Below are positions 12,396 to 24,705 of a stretch of 64,000 bases of DNA, piece after piece. The position numbers and the translations under genes are program-made. The stretch lies in NCBI GenBank assembly GCA_031216915.1, contig CM062297.1:544444971-544508970 (forward strand), read 5' to 3'. How positions within the stretch are numbered: the stretch's first letter is position 1; every line of letters begins with the position of its first letter. The DNA comes from Pictodentalium vernedei (taxonomy: Eukaryota; Mollusca; Scaphopoda; Dentaliida; Dentaliidae). Below the pieces are notes generated by a model that searched no databases, was not told the DNA's origin, and was given only the letters and a program-made list of their open reading frames with translations.

Positions 12396-14002
12396 TTATG
12401 CCCCCGAAAATCTTTTTACAGGGGTATGTATTCGAGGTCTCCATCCGTCCGTCCGTACTTCCTTCCGTCCATCCATACGAACATTTTGTATTAAAACTCA
12501 AGCATCAGTTGTCAGATTTTAATGTTCTTTGGTATGGTGACAGGGCAGCTTGGGGAAACGGATGCCCTCATACCTAGCGCTTCGTCCATTCATGTTTGGT
12601 AGAGTTATGGCCCCTGTTTGTTTTTGGCCTCTGTTTCTGACTAAGGTAAATTGTACCATAGCCTGTAGGTTTGTTTGGATGAACCAATTCTCTTCAAACA
12701 TTCAGAAGTTATTAGCTCACCTGACTGAAAGTCAGGGTGAGCTTTTCTGATCACTTTTCGTCCGTCGTCCGGCGTCCGTCGTCCGTCGTCCGGCGTGAAG
12801 GTGGTGTTTGGGTCTTTTTCTTCCAAACCACTGGCCGCATGTTAATGAAATTTCATGTGAGTAGGGGTTATATAGCGGCATTTTGATTTTTGGGCAAATT
12901 AGGTTTCGGCTCATATTGAGCAGAGGGGTGGGGCAAAAATGCTCCAATTCTTAAAAAATCTTCTTCTCAAGAACCAGCAATAGCAGAGACTTGATATTTG
13001 GTATGCAGCTTCCTTTTGAGGTGTAGACTCAAGTTTGTTCAAGAGAAGTTTGTAGGTCTATACTTGGCGATGTTATGGGAGGAGCAAAAATTTTGGCCCC
13101 ACCCCAAATTTCTATTTTTTAAACCGAGAGGCCAATTTGAACCAAATTTTATGTGAGGGCTTATTGGGTCATAAGTACCTAATTTATGCAGAAATTTTTT
13201 TTCCTGTAGCCCCGTGGGAACCACAGGAGCTAAAAATAGAAAAAAATTAAAACGCCTATATCTCAAAAACTGCACGGCAGTGAGAATTTTTATTTGGTGT
13301 GAAGCTTTCTTGGGACCAACAGAAAGGATTGGTAAAAAAAAATTGCTATCGGTTTTATCATAGGGTACTTTTTCGGGACTCTGAAAAAGTGCTGAGTCAG
13401 TATTTTTTAACACAGTAGGCAATGGGAAAAAAATAAAGAATTGTTTTCTTCCAAACCACTGCTCTAAAAGCTTTCATATTTTACATATAACATCTTTGGA
13501 ACATTGATTCACATATTTGTAGAAATCAAATTCCTCGGTCCATATTTGGGTTCCCTATGGGAACCCAAATGTTCAAATTAGTGCAATATGAGGGATATAT
13601 TTTAAAAATCTTCTTCTTCGGATCCACAAATCAGAATCTTTTGATATTTGCTATGCATCATCCTTAGGGGGGTGAGATTGATGTTTGTTCAAGCCAAGTC
13701 CCTGAGTTCATATTTGGACTCCCTTTGGGAACCCAAATTGTAACTTAGTGCAATACGAGGTATATTCTTTTAAAATCTTCTTCTTCGCATCCACCGGTCA
13801 GAATCTTTTGATATTTGGTATACAGTATGCTTAGGGAGGTGAGATTCAAGTTTGTTCAAGTCAAGTCCTTCGGCTCATATTTGGTCTCCCTGTGGGAGCA
13901 CAAATTATAACTTAGTTCAATATGAGCAATATTCTTTAAAAAAAATTTTTTTTTCAGATCCACCAGTCAAAATCTTTTGATATTTGATGTACAGCATTCG
14001 TA

Positions 14003-14040
<38 letters not shown>
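14003..14040. repeat. Poly-G run (38 nt)
   Basis: Uninterrupted G run. Similar G or C runs occur at about 3496-3512, 15299-15316, 17196-17225 (30 C) and 47061-47078. Length is probably unstable and uncertain in any assembly. Confidence 0.9.
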
Positions 14041-14639
14041 CTGAGAGTGAAGTGTGTTAAAGCCAAGTCCCTTGGTTCATATTTGGGCTCACTGTAGAAG
14101 CCCAAATTATACCAAAATTTTTATTTTCCAAACCAAGAGGTCGATTTGAACCAAATTTGATATGAGGGCTTATTGGGTCACAAATACCTAATTTATGCCA
14201 TAAATTGTTTTCCTGTCCCCCACGGCAACTACAGGAGCTGAAAAAAATTTTTTTTTTTGAATGCCCATATTTCCAGAACTACATGGCACTGAGAATTTTT
14301 ATACAATGTGAAGCTTCCTTAGGGCCGGGAGAAAGGAATGGTGAAAAAAATGCCATTGGTTTTATCATAAGTACTTTTCCAGGACTAAAAGTGCCGAGTC
14401 ATCATTTTTTAACACTGTAGGTAATGGGAATAACGTTGAATAATCTTCTTCTCCCAAACCACTGCTTCAGAAGCTTTTGTTTTTGGGTTCCCTATGGGAG
14501 CCCAATGTATAACTTAATTCAGTATGAGAAATATTCTTAAAAAATCTTTTTTTTCTGATACTCCTCTCAGAATCTTTTGATATTTGATTTTTAGTTTTCT
14601 TAGAAGCGGCAAATTGAAATTTGTTCAAGTTCTGGTTTA

Positions 14640-14790
14640 TTGATAAAATTGGGCCCAGTAACCAATTCCTGCGTTGAAAGCCCTGTAAAGTGGGCAGTAA
14701 TAGGCATAAACGATTGACCAAACCTGATATTATAATTATGCCTCTGTAATGATGTAGCCTTAGAAAGTGACCTTAAATTCCAATAAATAA
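14640..14790 (+). mobile_element. SINE-like 3' fragment inside a nested repeat
   Basis: Contains GGGCCCAGTAACCAATTCCT and ends with AGTGACCTTAAATTCCAATA followed by AATAAATAG. It resembles 25795-25975. It lies inside the inner element 12713-14976, so it arrived after that element. Confidence 0.45.
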
Positions 14791-15745
14791 ATAGATAAAT
14801 TATTGAGTACCCAATATGGGGATCTAACATATGAACACTCTGGGTTACTAAGTAGAGAAAACACTTTTATGTTGAAAAACTGATAATAACCACAAGGCAG
14901 AATCCCTTGCTATTTTGGTGATATGACTCGGCCAGTATCAGGTGAGCGCCCTCAGGCCCCGTGGGGCCTCTTGTTTATTTACATGCAAGTCCGACTTTGC
15001 TACCTTCGGGGGCATCAGCACACGCGTTAGCATTGCTCTTGTTTCTAAATTGCTTCAAAAGATAGAAATTATAATAGGTGCATGGAGATAATGTGATGCA
15101 AATTTTAGCAATAAAAAATACAGTTTCTGTTTTGAATTATTTGCAATAGGAGATGCTTTCCATCTCATCAGTGAAAGAAATGTTCTACAAATCGATCTGT
15201 TGATTTTCTCGACTTGTGTTTTGGCATTCTGTTTTCCCTGTGGTGTATGTTAATATAATGCCATAGGATCCTACCATTGATGAGAAAGTCAATGGGCAGG
15301 GGGGGGGGGGGGGGGCTTTGGGCCCTTTTTTGCTGAATATGCACCAGTGGAAAAGACTTTACTTTCCAAGAACTGTAACTGAGGAACTCTCAAGTATTTG
15401 ATTCTAACGATACTTTTCGTGTGCCAATGCCAAAAGAGGTTGGGGAGGGGTGCAGGTATAATGATGTAGGCTGGTTGATAATCACCAAACCAAAAAGCTG
15501 TACAATCGTGGGGGAAGGGGTGAATTGTAAAACTTTATATATATATATACATTTTTTATCCCTGGAGTGGAACAAGGTGCTATCTACAATGCTTTAGCAC
15601 TGCAGATGGTACCATGTTCCACTCAAGTGGCAACATATACATGTAATGTCAAAACCATTGAATATCACATTACACTTTATGATACTTTGTAAATTGCTGG
15701 ACAAGTGCTCTTTCTGATACCCCTGCCCTCAGATGCTTCCAGTGC

Positions 15746-16098
15746 CCTTATTTATTGGGATTTAATGACACTTTTGACAGCCAGGGTCACGTCATGTTGG
15801 CACAGTTTCACGAATGGAGGAAGCAGGACGGAGTACCCGGAGAGAACCACCAAGCAATGGCGAGCATCTGTCGGGCTCCCCAATGTACTAACTCTACACA
15901 AGCAGAGTTAGAATTGGTTGAAGACAAGTGCACCTTCGACATGTAGTACGCCTTAGAACATAATGCCCCCCACGTGGGCAATTGTGCACGATTATGTATC
16001 TTGCCCAAGGACACAACGCAGTTGCCACAGGTGGGATGTGAACTGAGGACCTCTCGGCTTGCAGCCTGCATCTCTACCTACTGAGCCACCACACATCC
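15746..16098 (-). mobile_element. tRNA-derived SINE, third copy
   Basis: Colinear with the other minus-strand copies from the CTTATTTATTGGG tail side to the head GAGCCACCACACATCC. The B box has drifted (GTTCACATCC). The head continues into a 43-bp inverted repeat (16072-16162) instead of ordinary flanking DNA. Confidence 0.8.
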
Positions 16099-16192
16099 AG
16101 GCCCCTTCTAGTGCCCTTAGCACTAGAAGGGGCCTGGACGTGTGGTGGCTCAGTAGGTAGAGCCACCACACGCCCAGGCCCCTTCTAGTGCT
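16072..16192. repeat. Head-to-head SINE palindrome, then a third inverted head
   Basis: The arms 16072-16114 and 16120-16162 are 43-bp inverted repeats with a single mismatch, separated by CCTTA. A third copy of the AGCCACCACAC...GGCCCCTTCTAGTGC block follows at 16161-16192 in the first orientation. Each arm is the first part of the SINE head plus GGCCCCTTCTAGTGC. Confidence 0.9.
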
Positions 16193-16830
16193 TGGGATAG
16201 GGAGAATGTAGGTACGAGAAAATGATTATACATCTCCTTTACATTTTACCTTGCAAGGACAATATGCATGTGTTCTATTATTCTATGACTCAGATTAGCT
16301 TAAATCCTTTCATCAGCCAAGAGGGTTATGAAGCCAGAGCACATATCCATCTACCACGATAGAATCAGATAAGTGTTTCATTCTCCCAAGACAGGATGTT
16401 GGTTCAACATTAACCTTTTACCCAACATGAGTGGAAGATTACACCAAAATAAGTTTTTCCTGCCATGTGCCAATGCTCTGCACAACATGTACTAATATCT
16501 GTAAGATATTTTTTGGTCTTCTCCCCAAATGTGTTATCTGATTTACTGTGACCTTACAAAGCAAAGACATGAATGAATTCAAAATTGTTAGAAGGTTAGC
16601 AGTCAAACTTCACAATTCCTCATTTCATCATGCAAATAACCAAAGGTACAGGGTACACAGAAGAACCTCCACCTTCTCAGGTAAAACAAATTAATTTGTA
16701 GATTGTTTTGTGAAAGTCAAACATGAGAGTTCCAAAGAAGATAATCCAAATAATATTCTCACCGTAAATCAAAATCACTGAGTTAAGTGTGTGATTATGA
16801 TTGCAAAAAGAAAAATGTTTACAAATACAC

Positions 16831-17068
16831 TTAACCCTTTGAACCGGTGGTATCTTCCATGTCAGTTCAATGGCAGCAATTCGAAGAGACCATATTCATT
16901 ATTTGGGGTGGACCAATTAATATTTTCAACGTGCAGCCGTTAGGCTGCATGTTGAAAATAATAATTGGTCTACCCCACACATTCACTCAGTAGCCATCCT
17001 ATTTAATGAAATTATGATGTATCCTGCATCTGGGCTGGAAAAACGGCCACTCAGGTTCAAAGGGTTAG
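16831..17068. mobile_element. TTAA-type foldback MITE with 34-bp central hairpin
   Basis: Ends TTAACCCTTTGAACC and GGTTCAAAGGGTTAG match inverted at 14 of 15. The central arms 16905-16938 and 16943-16976 (core ATTTTCAACRTGCAGCC) flank a 4-nt loop GTTA. No coding sequence. Confidence 0.75.
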
Positions 17069-17091
17069 ATTATATAGTTGTATGCATTTAT

Positions 17092-17192
17092 AACAAGAGC
17101 ACCGCCTAGCGGGGCAACATATGCCCATCAAAATTGGAACATGCACAAGTTTCTCTGGGATAAAGTTTGAAATTTTGTTGACACGACTATGT

Positions 17193-17224
<32 letters not shown>

Positions 17225-17806
17225 CACCTCCTCCAATCATTGCCCATTCCCCTGCCCTGTCTGGGGTAAAGGGTAATTCACCTGTTTCCACATTTTCATA
17301 TTAAGCGATCTGAGGTCTTTACAAAATAAAAAAAAGATACCATGCTCATGAAGCTGCATATTAAATTTCAAAAGAATCCGATTAAGTTCACGGACTGTAG
17401 AGCACAGAAAGCATAATTTGACTGATTTGTAAGTATGAAAAGGGCAATAACTCCTAAGAAAACAACCGAACACGACCCAAATATGAACTTGTGCGAGATA
17501 TTATGGCCATGAAGCTGCGTATTAAATTTGAAAAGAATCTAATTAAGTTGACGGTCTGTAGAGCACGGAAAGCATAATTTGCTCGATTTCTAAGTATTAA
17601 AGGGGGAATAACTACTAGGAAAACTGTCGAACATGACCCAAATTCGAACTTGCGCAAGATCTTATTCTGGTTGTGCAGTATATCAAATATTTTTTAAATC
17701 CGATTGAAATCACGCTCTGTAGAGTATGGAATGCAACTGTCCCCGGACGGACAGATGGACAGTGCCATAACATAATACGTCCGTTTTTCAAACGGGCGTA
17801 TAAAAA
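17092..17806 (+). mobile_element. Hairpin-ended element, short copy
   Basis: Starts AACAAGAGCACCGCCTAGCG (hairpin CCGC-CTA-GCGG at 17102-17112) and ends AAACGGGCGTATAAAAAG at 17806, the same termini as 6692-8054. Two internal units of about 150 bp (AAGCATAATTTG..., GAACTTGTGCGAGAT...) and a 30-nt C run at 17196-17225 make up the body. Confidence 0.75.
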
Positions 17807-19921
17807 GTAAAAAAAAGGATAATTTTGAAAAAATGGGCAACTATCTCTTCCAACACAACAGCATGTACCTGCAATGCAAAATGGGTTACAGGGTTTTAAA
17901 TTCCATGATATTAACTCTTTACATGCTTCTGGCAGATATTCCTGCCCAGACAGCAATCCAGCTTTTGTTTAACAAAATGAATTCCCGTAAATTAGATCAA
18001 TCTTTTCATAAATGATTTCTGGTCTTTATTTATTTTAATGTTTTGTTAAATTCAGACATGGCTTCATAACTTTTGTTCCTGGCATAACTTCTCTTTAAAT
18101 TGGACTATCGTTGGTTAAACTTACCAAAACTCTCATTCAAATAACTGACACAAATTTGCGTAACTATGCACAAAAATTAGAAACGTATCATGCCTTGAAT
18201 AGAAAAACGCACCATTTGGTTCTACTCAAGGGATATGTTGGAATGTTGAAGTTATGGAATGTACAAGATGGTGATGAAATAGAGCAAGTTAATTCTGAAA
18301 TCCAGTAATGTTCCATTTGTTCATAAAAAACCTTGAATTCCAGAAAATGTGCATCTCTACAACAGAAATAATGCTTGGTTTACATTGGTTCTACAAATAT
18401 GGATGAATAGACTGTATGTCGATTTTAGAGTGGTACATCCTTGAGGACATACCACACAAAATTTATCACACAGCCTTACTATTCAAGTGTGGATTTGTAC
18501 CTGAAAGATGCTATTAACAAAATAAATCAGGCAGTACTGTGATCCAGTTGTAATCAATATCTCAGGACATTTTTATAAGTTTTAAACCCACTGCCTACTA
18601 CTTTTGTTTTACCTCGCTGTTAACTGACAGAAGGGTTGCCACTAATAAGTCTGCATTATTTTAACAACACCTGGCCATTATTTTAAATAAAATGCACAGT
18701 TAGTGTCTAATAAAACCCAGTTGACAGAAACAAAACACTGACCCCAGTTTTTGCCTTGAGTTTTCTTTTCAAACATCCAATGCTGTTTTCATTGATAAGT
18801 TTTCCCAAACAACAACAACTCACCCATCAAAACTTTAAATTTAAATTTTTGTTCCATCAACCATGATCAAATTATTTCAGGGTTTTTTTTCTGCATTAAA
18901 ATAGAGATATAGTGTAAAGTGGGTTTTTTAGCCAGATAATACACTCAAAGCAGAGAATTTGGGCAGATAATGGTCTTGGGCTTTGCTGTAAGCAACTGTC
19001 TGGTCAAATGCCCTGGACCAAATGTATTAACCTTTACAAATCAATTGTGAGCACATTGGTGGAAGGTTTCAATCACATGTTTTAGTATGTCTTGAATATG
19101 GACTTTTCAGTAGATGGATTTATGTACTTTTTGTAAAAAATGTCAAAACGGAAGGTAACAAAATTTAACATTTACTGTTTACGGAATCGTCTCAAGGAGA
19201 TGACTTATTTATGTAAAACCACTCGACAAATATTATTTTAACTCATCATGGATGACCAGTCACATGGATTTCCTATTAACATTTTTCATCTACAGCCACA
19301 TACAGCAGGTTAGAAATATCAATTGATTCACCACACCAAAACTGTAATATATTCCCCTGAAATGGCATTATAGATAACAGTCAATCATGTCAGAGATAAG
19401 ACACCTGAAATCTCAGTGTGAAAATAGGTAAAGAATTGTAATTCTACCTCAAGTGAAAATGTTGAAGTTACATGTACCGGAATGTGATGATAAATGGAGA
19501 CATGCAGCTGCATTGAACATTGCTTTAAGATATTGAAAAAGGAACAAAATAAACTGACTAGCTCACATGAGATCAAAATAATACAAATACATTCTGAAAC
19601 AGACTAGTATGTCTGGAACTTTTTCAGTTTTAGTGGCATTTACATTTAAAATCACAAAAATTGTTTTCACCGATGAGGTCACATTTTCAAAAAGTTGTTC
19701 TGAATTTTGAGGACACACATGTAAATCTGAATTTCTGAACTGACCCAATAATATTTTAAAAGTCTCTCAAAACTTGAATGTGTTTGATTGATTTCAAGAC
19801 AGATATTGGCTATGCGCTTGCCTGCACTTGCCATTTAAGATATCGGTAACAGTTTTAAGTATCAGTCTTTTTTTGGTCTACAAGTCAATATTAACTAAAT
19901 ATTAACCCTTAACCTAACACA
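17807..19921. other. Unannotated stretch downstream of the gene
   Basis: Single-copy-looking AT-rich DNA. I see no exon, RNA gene or clear repeat. Confidence 0.5.
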
Positions 19922-21300
19922 ACAAGATCACCGCCTAACGGGGCAACATAGCCCCTCAAAATTGGAACATGCACAAGTTTTTCTGGGGCAAAGTTTGAAA
20001 TTTTTGTTGACTCGCCTATGTCTGTCTCCCCCTCCAATCATTGCCCATTCCCCTGCCCTGTCTGGGATAAAGGGTAATTCACCTGTTTTCACATTTTCAT
20101 ATTAAGCGATCTGAGGTACACAAAATAAAAAATGGTAGCATTCATTTTATTCATAAGATAACTTCTAAAGGGCTGCAAGGCTGCTGTAGAAAAATTCTCC
20201 TCGCTGTTTACAATGGTAGCATCCATTCATTGACAGGTAACTTCATTGATAACGACTGACGATAGGTGGAGCCAAGGAAAAGGACATTTTGAGGATCATA
20301 ACAACTATAAACGGCGAGGATTCTCGTCGTTTAAAAATAAAATGGTGTTATCTGCTCCTGTCACATGCATGACAATTCATGATCAACATGGGTGCAAAGT
20401 TTGAACAATAAAGCAAGTAAAATGTTGGAGTAGGCAACACAATAGTGTAATGTTTTAAGTACTAACAGGGACAAAACTCTGGAAATACAAAATGGAGTTA
20501 CCTGCTCTTGTCACATGCACAACGGCAATTGGTGATCACCATGTGTGCAAAGTTTGAACAATATAGCAAGTAAAATGTTGAAGGAGTAGACGACAAATAC
20601 TGTAATGTTTTAAGTACTAAAAGGGGGCATAATTCTGGAAATACAAAACAGAGTTACCAGCTCTTGTCACATGCACAATGGCAATTGGTGATCAACATGT
20701 GTGCAACGTCTGAACAATATAGCATGTAAAATGTTGAAGGAGCAGGCGATACAATACTGTAATATTTTAAGTACTAAAAGGGACATAACTCTGGAAATAC
20801 AAAATGGAGTTACCTGCTCTTGTCACATGCATAACGCAATTGGTGATCACCATGTGTGCGAAGTTTGAACAATATAGCATGTAAAATGTTGAAGGAGTAG
20901 GCGACACAATACTGTAATGTTTTAAGTACTAAAAGGGAGCATAACTCTGGAAGTACATAACAGTGTTATCTGCTCTTGTCACATGCACAACGGCAATTGG
21001 TGCTCAACATGTATGCAAAGTTTGAACAATATAGCATGTAAAATGTAGGAGTAGGCGACACAATACTGTAATGTTTCAAGTACTAAAAGGGGGCATAACT
21101 CTGGAAATACAAAACAGAGTTACCTGCACTTGTCACATGCACAACGACAATTACTGATCATCATGTGTGCAAAGTTTGAACAATGTAGCATGTAAACCTT
21201 TGGTGGAATAGACGACACAAAATTGTTTATGGACAGACAGACGAACAGACAACGCCATAACATAATACGTCCGTCAAAAAATGACAGGCGTATAAAAAGC
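19922..21300 (+). mobile_element. Hairpin-ended element with 155-bp core units
   Basis: Starts ACAAGATCACCGCCTAACGG and ends GACAGGCGTATAAAAAGC. The core has five units of about 155 bp, each with CTGCTCTTGTCACATGCACA and AAAGTTTGAACAATATAGC (starts near 20481, 20635, 20792, 20947 and 21103). A second, duplicated end follows at 21375-21849. Confidence 0.75.
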
Positions 21301-21849
21301 AGATAAAATTCTTGAAGCACTATTTTTTTATTTTTTGCGTCGAAAACATGGCTTATGACCCCTCATTGGAATGAGGAGTAGGCGACACAATACTGTAATG
21401 TTTTAAGTACTAAAAGGGAGCATAACTCTGGAAATACATAACAGTGTTATCTGCTCTTGTCACATGCACAACGGCAATTGGTGCTCAACATGTATGCAAA
21501 GTTTGAACAATATAGCATGTAAAATGTAGGAGTAGGCGACACAATACTGTAATGTTTTAAGTATTAAAAGGGGGCATAACTCTGGAAATACAAAACAGAG
21601 TTACCTGCACTTGTCGCATGCACAACGACAATTACTGATCAACATGTGTGCAAAGTTTGAACAATGTAGCATGTAAACCTTTGGTGGAATAGGCGACACA
21701 AAATTGTTTATGGACAGACAGACAACGCCATAACATAATACGTCCGTCAAAAAATGACAGGCGTATAAAAAGCAGATAAAATTCTTGAAGCACTATTTTT
21801 TTTATTTTTTGCGTCGAAAACATGGCTTATGACCCCTCATTGGAATGAG
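20894..21849 (+). repeat. 481-bp tandem duplication
   Basis: 20894-21374 and 21375-21849 are almost identical, including the element's terminal hairpin and part of a TTAA MITE (ACATGGCTTATGACCCCTCA). The second copy lacks ACGAACAG present in the first. The junction at 21374 joins MITE sequence GGAATGA directly to the internal unit GGAGTAGGCGACAC. Confidence 0.85.
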
Positions 21850-21983
21850 CTTGTTAAGCTCATTCCATTGAGGGGTCATAAGCTATGTTTTGTGACAAAA
21901 AATGAAAAAGTAATAAAAATTGAATGGTGAAATTTCTGAATAGCGCTGGCCAGTTTTGGCCATTACATTGGGTAAAGGATTAA
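21811..21983. mobile_element. Half of a TTAA MITE with central palindrome
   Basis: The palindrome arms 21817-21852 and 21856-21891 match at 34 of 36 positions (core TGACCCCTCATTGGAATGAG). The rest continues through GCGCTGGCCAGTTTTGGCCA to the end GGGTAAAGGATTAA at 21983. The left half is replaced by the tandem-duplicated repeat described at 20894-21849. Confidence 0.65.
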
Positions 21984-22590
21984 GCAAATGGCCAATTGTC
22001 CACAATTAGGTGAGCTCCAACCTGTGACTTTGCAGTGGTTTATAGTCAATTCGTGGCTGCCTCTTTAGACAGACAAGATGGCCCTAGAAACCACTGTCAG
22101 AGCCTTAACTAGTATGTTAACACAAAGTTTGTAGATTGGGAAAGCTGTTCTGGATTTGAAGCTTGTCATAATCAGAATTTAAGACTTAACTAAAAAAAAA
22201 TACTTTATATCAAACAAACCAACATCAACAGAGAAATTAAATAACTCTAGATAAACAAATTATAACAAAATATAAGATAACAGTAAGTATTCATTATAAA
22301 AAACAAGACTAAGGGTGACCACCTGGCCACAGATGCCCCCAAACTATGACCAAATGGCCTACGATACTGGAATGAAAAAGTTGTGTGCTGAATTTGGTGC
22401 TCACTGTAGTCCATAAGGTTTCAAATTTAATAAAATACATCTGAACATAGCAGCCAAAAGCTCTATTGACGTTATTTCCATATGGTCAATACAGCCATTA
22501 ACGTTGTAACTTTCTCAAGAGAACCATACACTACAAGTCAAAATAAAGTTGTAGGATAACCGCTATAAACTATGTATTTTTCTCTTCCTA

Positions 22591-22675
22591 CACTGACGAG
22601 ACCAGAAACTAACATTTTTTGGAAAGCTCTCGCAGAGAGCTTTCCAGAAAATGTCAGATTCTGGTCTTATCAGTG
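22591..22675. repeat. 41-bp-arm hairpin
   Basis: The arms 22591-22631 and 22635-22675 pair over 41 nt with only a few mismatches (core GGAAAGCTCTC, GACCAGAA). The loop is GCA. The compact, nearly perfect foldback has no other associated feature. Confidence 0.85.
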
Positions 22676-23382
22676 CACAAGCAGCAGTTATGTTACAACT
22701 TATTTTGACTTGTACTGTAATGTGCAGGTTCTTTTGACAATGATATCTGAATGTTTTATTGGAAAATAGAAATAAAATTTATCCCCCTTGAGTGGAATTT
22801 AGTTTATTTAAAAAAAAAACCTTTCTTGAATAATGGGTTAACTGATATAGATTAACTTTTTAAACAATGAAACCCTGCACACAGGGACTGTAAATGACGA
22901 AAGTGTGTAAGCAGATGACAACTTTGTGAAATTATCAGCTAAGCATTCTAGAATTATGGCTCCGGATGAACAAATACAGTCTGTGAGAGAATTAAGTTTT
23001 CCCATTCCTGTGACCTGGATCTTTGTCACTCGAACATGGTAGTGCTATGCCAAAGACCTTCCATTGGTCATTACCTTTGTGTAAAGTTTCATGGAAATCC
23101 ACCGACGCATTATAGAGATATGGCTCCGGATGGACAGATTGATGGATGTGCACAGATGGACAACCCAAATTTATGATGCCTGACTATCGGGGGTATAAAA
23201 TCATCTAATTCTTAACCTCCTGCACACTGATTTCACAAAACCAAAATATTTCCCATCTTACCACCAAGAATTTAACTAATTCAATTTTATTTGACTAAGC
23301 TCCTTGAGCTCTGTCAAACAAGATTGAATTGGTTAAACTCCTAGGTGCATTATGGAAAAATAAACAGCTGTGCCATGAGCGT

Positions 23383-24371
23383 ATGATACGCCCGTTATTA
23401 ATTACAAGAGGGAACCACACAATACGAGTATACATGTGTACTTGTCAGGTTACATATACTTGCCATCAAAAAATCATGAAAATTGCTCAAAGTCCAACAT
23501 GTGGAAAATTGCCTATATTTTGATGAATAAAGTCCCATAACTCTGGAATGACAAATCGGACAGCGACACAAATCGAAAGGGAGATTCCTTCTATTAACAT
23601 ATACTTGCAACCAAAAAATCATGAAAATTGCTCTAAGCGTTTTCAAGTTATTGTTCGACATGTGAAAAATAAAGTCCCATAACTCTGGAATGACTAATCA
23701 AGCGGCAACACCAAACGAAAGGGAGCTTCCTTCCATCAACATAAACCACCTACCAAAAAATCGTGAAAATCTCTCGAAGCGTTCTCGAGTTATCGTACGA
23801 CATGTAAAAAATCAACAATTTTGTAAGTATTAAAGTCCCATAACTCTGGAATGACTAATCGAACGGCGACACTAAACGAAAGGGAGCTTCCCTCCATCGA
23901 TATACACCACCTACCCAAAAATCACGAAAATCTCTCAAAGCGTTCTCGAGTTATTGTACGACGTGTAAAAAATCAACAATTTTCTAAGTAATAAAGTCCC
24001 ATAACTCTGGCATGACTAATCGAACGGCAACACTAAATGAAAGGGAGCTTCCCTCCATCGATATACACCACCTACCCAAAAATCACGAAAATCTCTCAAA
24101 GCGTTCTCGAATTATCGTACGTGTAAAAAATCAACAATTTTCTAAGTAATAAAGTCCCATAACTCTGGAATGACTAATCGAATGGCGACACTAAATGAAA
24201 GGGAGCTTCTCTCCATCGATATACACCACCTACCCAAGAATCATGAAAATCTCTCAAAGCATTCTTGAGTTATCGTACGACATATGACTGGATGGACAGA
24301 CGGACGGACAGACAGATGGACAGCGGTATACCATAATACGACCCATTTTTTCAAAACGGGTGTATAAAAAA
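23383..24371 (+). mobile_element. Hairpin-ended element with 160-bp units
   Basis: Units start AAAGTCCCATAACTCTGG near 23528, 23669, 23831, 23991 and 24151 (about 140, 162, 160, 160 bp apart). It ends with a GGACGGACAGACAGATGG microsatellite and the hairpin end CAAAACGGGTGTATAAAAAA. The left end is GATACGCCCGTTATTAATTA. Confidence 0.7.
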
Positions 24372-24459
24372 TGGCTGCTTGAAATTTCAGTATTTGATGT
24401 GAGTGTGCAGTGAATTAACAAAACATGAATACCTGTAAAAACTGTAAAACCTCTGTATA

Positions 24460-24705
24460 TTATGAGAGGTATTCAAAGGCAGTTATAGACTCAGGTAATT
24501 TTTCAAGCAGTTTCCAAGACATCCACCTGGAATTATTTGAATCATCCCTAATCTTCCTATACATTCCACAATACCATACAAAATGTGGCTTAGAATTTCT
24601 ATCACATTTTATCTTTGTTGATAATTCTAACCCTTTACAATCATTTCTTGGCAAACTCTTAGAGAGAGCTTCCCAAGACATGATGTCAAAAGATCCAGTG
24701 TCAAA
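24460..24705 (-). CDS. Tryptophan-rich open frame, unassigned
   Basis: A minus-strand frame of about 80 codons ending just downstream of the BAIAP3/UNC13D-like gene. It has four tryptophans and alternating charged residues (for example FVWYCGMYRKIRDDSNNSRW). That is unlike the low-complexity shadow ORFs nearby, so it may be an exon of another gene or a retroelement remnant. A stop codon precedes it at about 24706 and no acceptor was clearly identified. Confidence 0.15.
   Translation of the reverse strand, partial: FDTGSFDIMSWEALSKSLPRNDCKGLELSTKIKCDRNSKPHFVWYCGMYRKIRDDSNNSRWMSWKLLEKLPESITAFEYLS

Larger units (their letters stand above)
12713..14976 (+). mobile_element. Inner nested element (TAGCTCACCTGA end)
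   Basis: Starts with the hairpin TAGCTCACCTGACTGAAAGT...GTGAGCT, then a GTCCGTC/GTCCGGC microsatellite. The body has repeated segments (TCTTCTTCGGATCCAC, TCAGAATCTTTTGATATTTG, ATATTTGGGYTCCCT). It ends TCAGGCCCCGTGGGGCCTCT then TGTTT. A 38-nt G run lies at 14003-14040. The same element in reverse orientation is at 27888-30066. Confidence 0.75.
12396..15044 (+). mobile_element. Outer repeat element of a nested pair
   Basis: Starts TATGCCCCCGAAAATC with a GTCC microsatellite at 12440-12478 and resumes after the inner element. It ends CTTCGGGGGCATCAGCACAC then GCATTGCTCTTGTTT. The GCCCCCGAA block at one end and TTCGGGGGC at the other are an inverted pair. Its own body is only about 380 bp. Confidence 0.65.
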
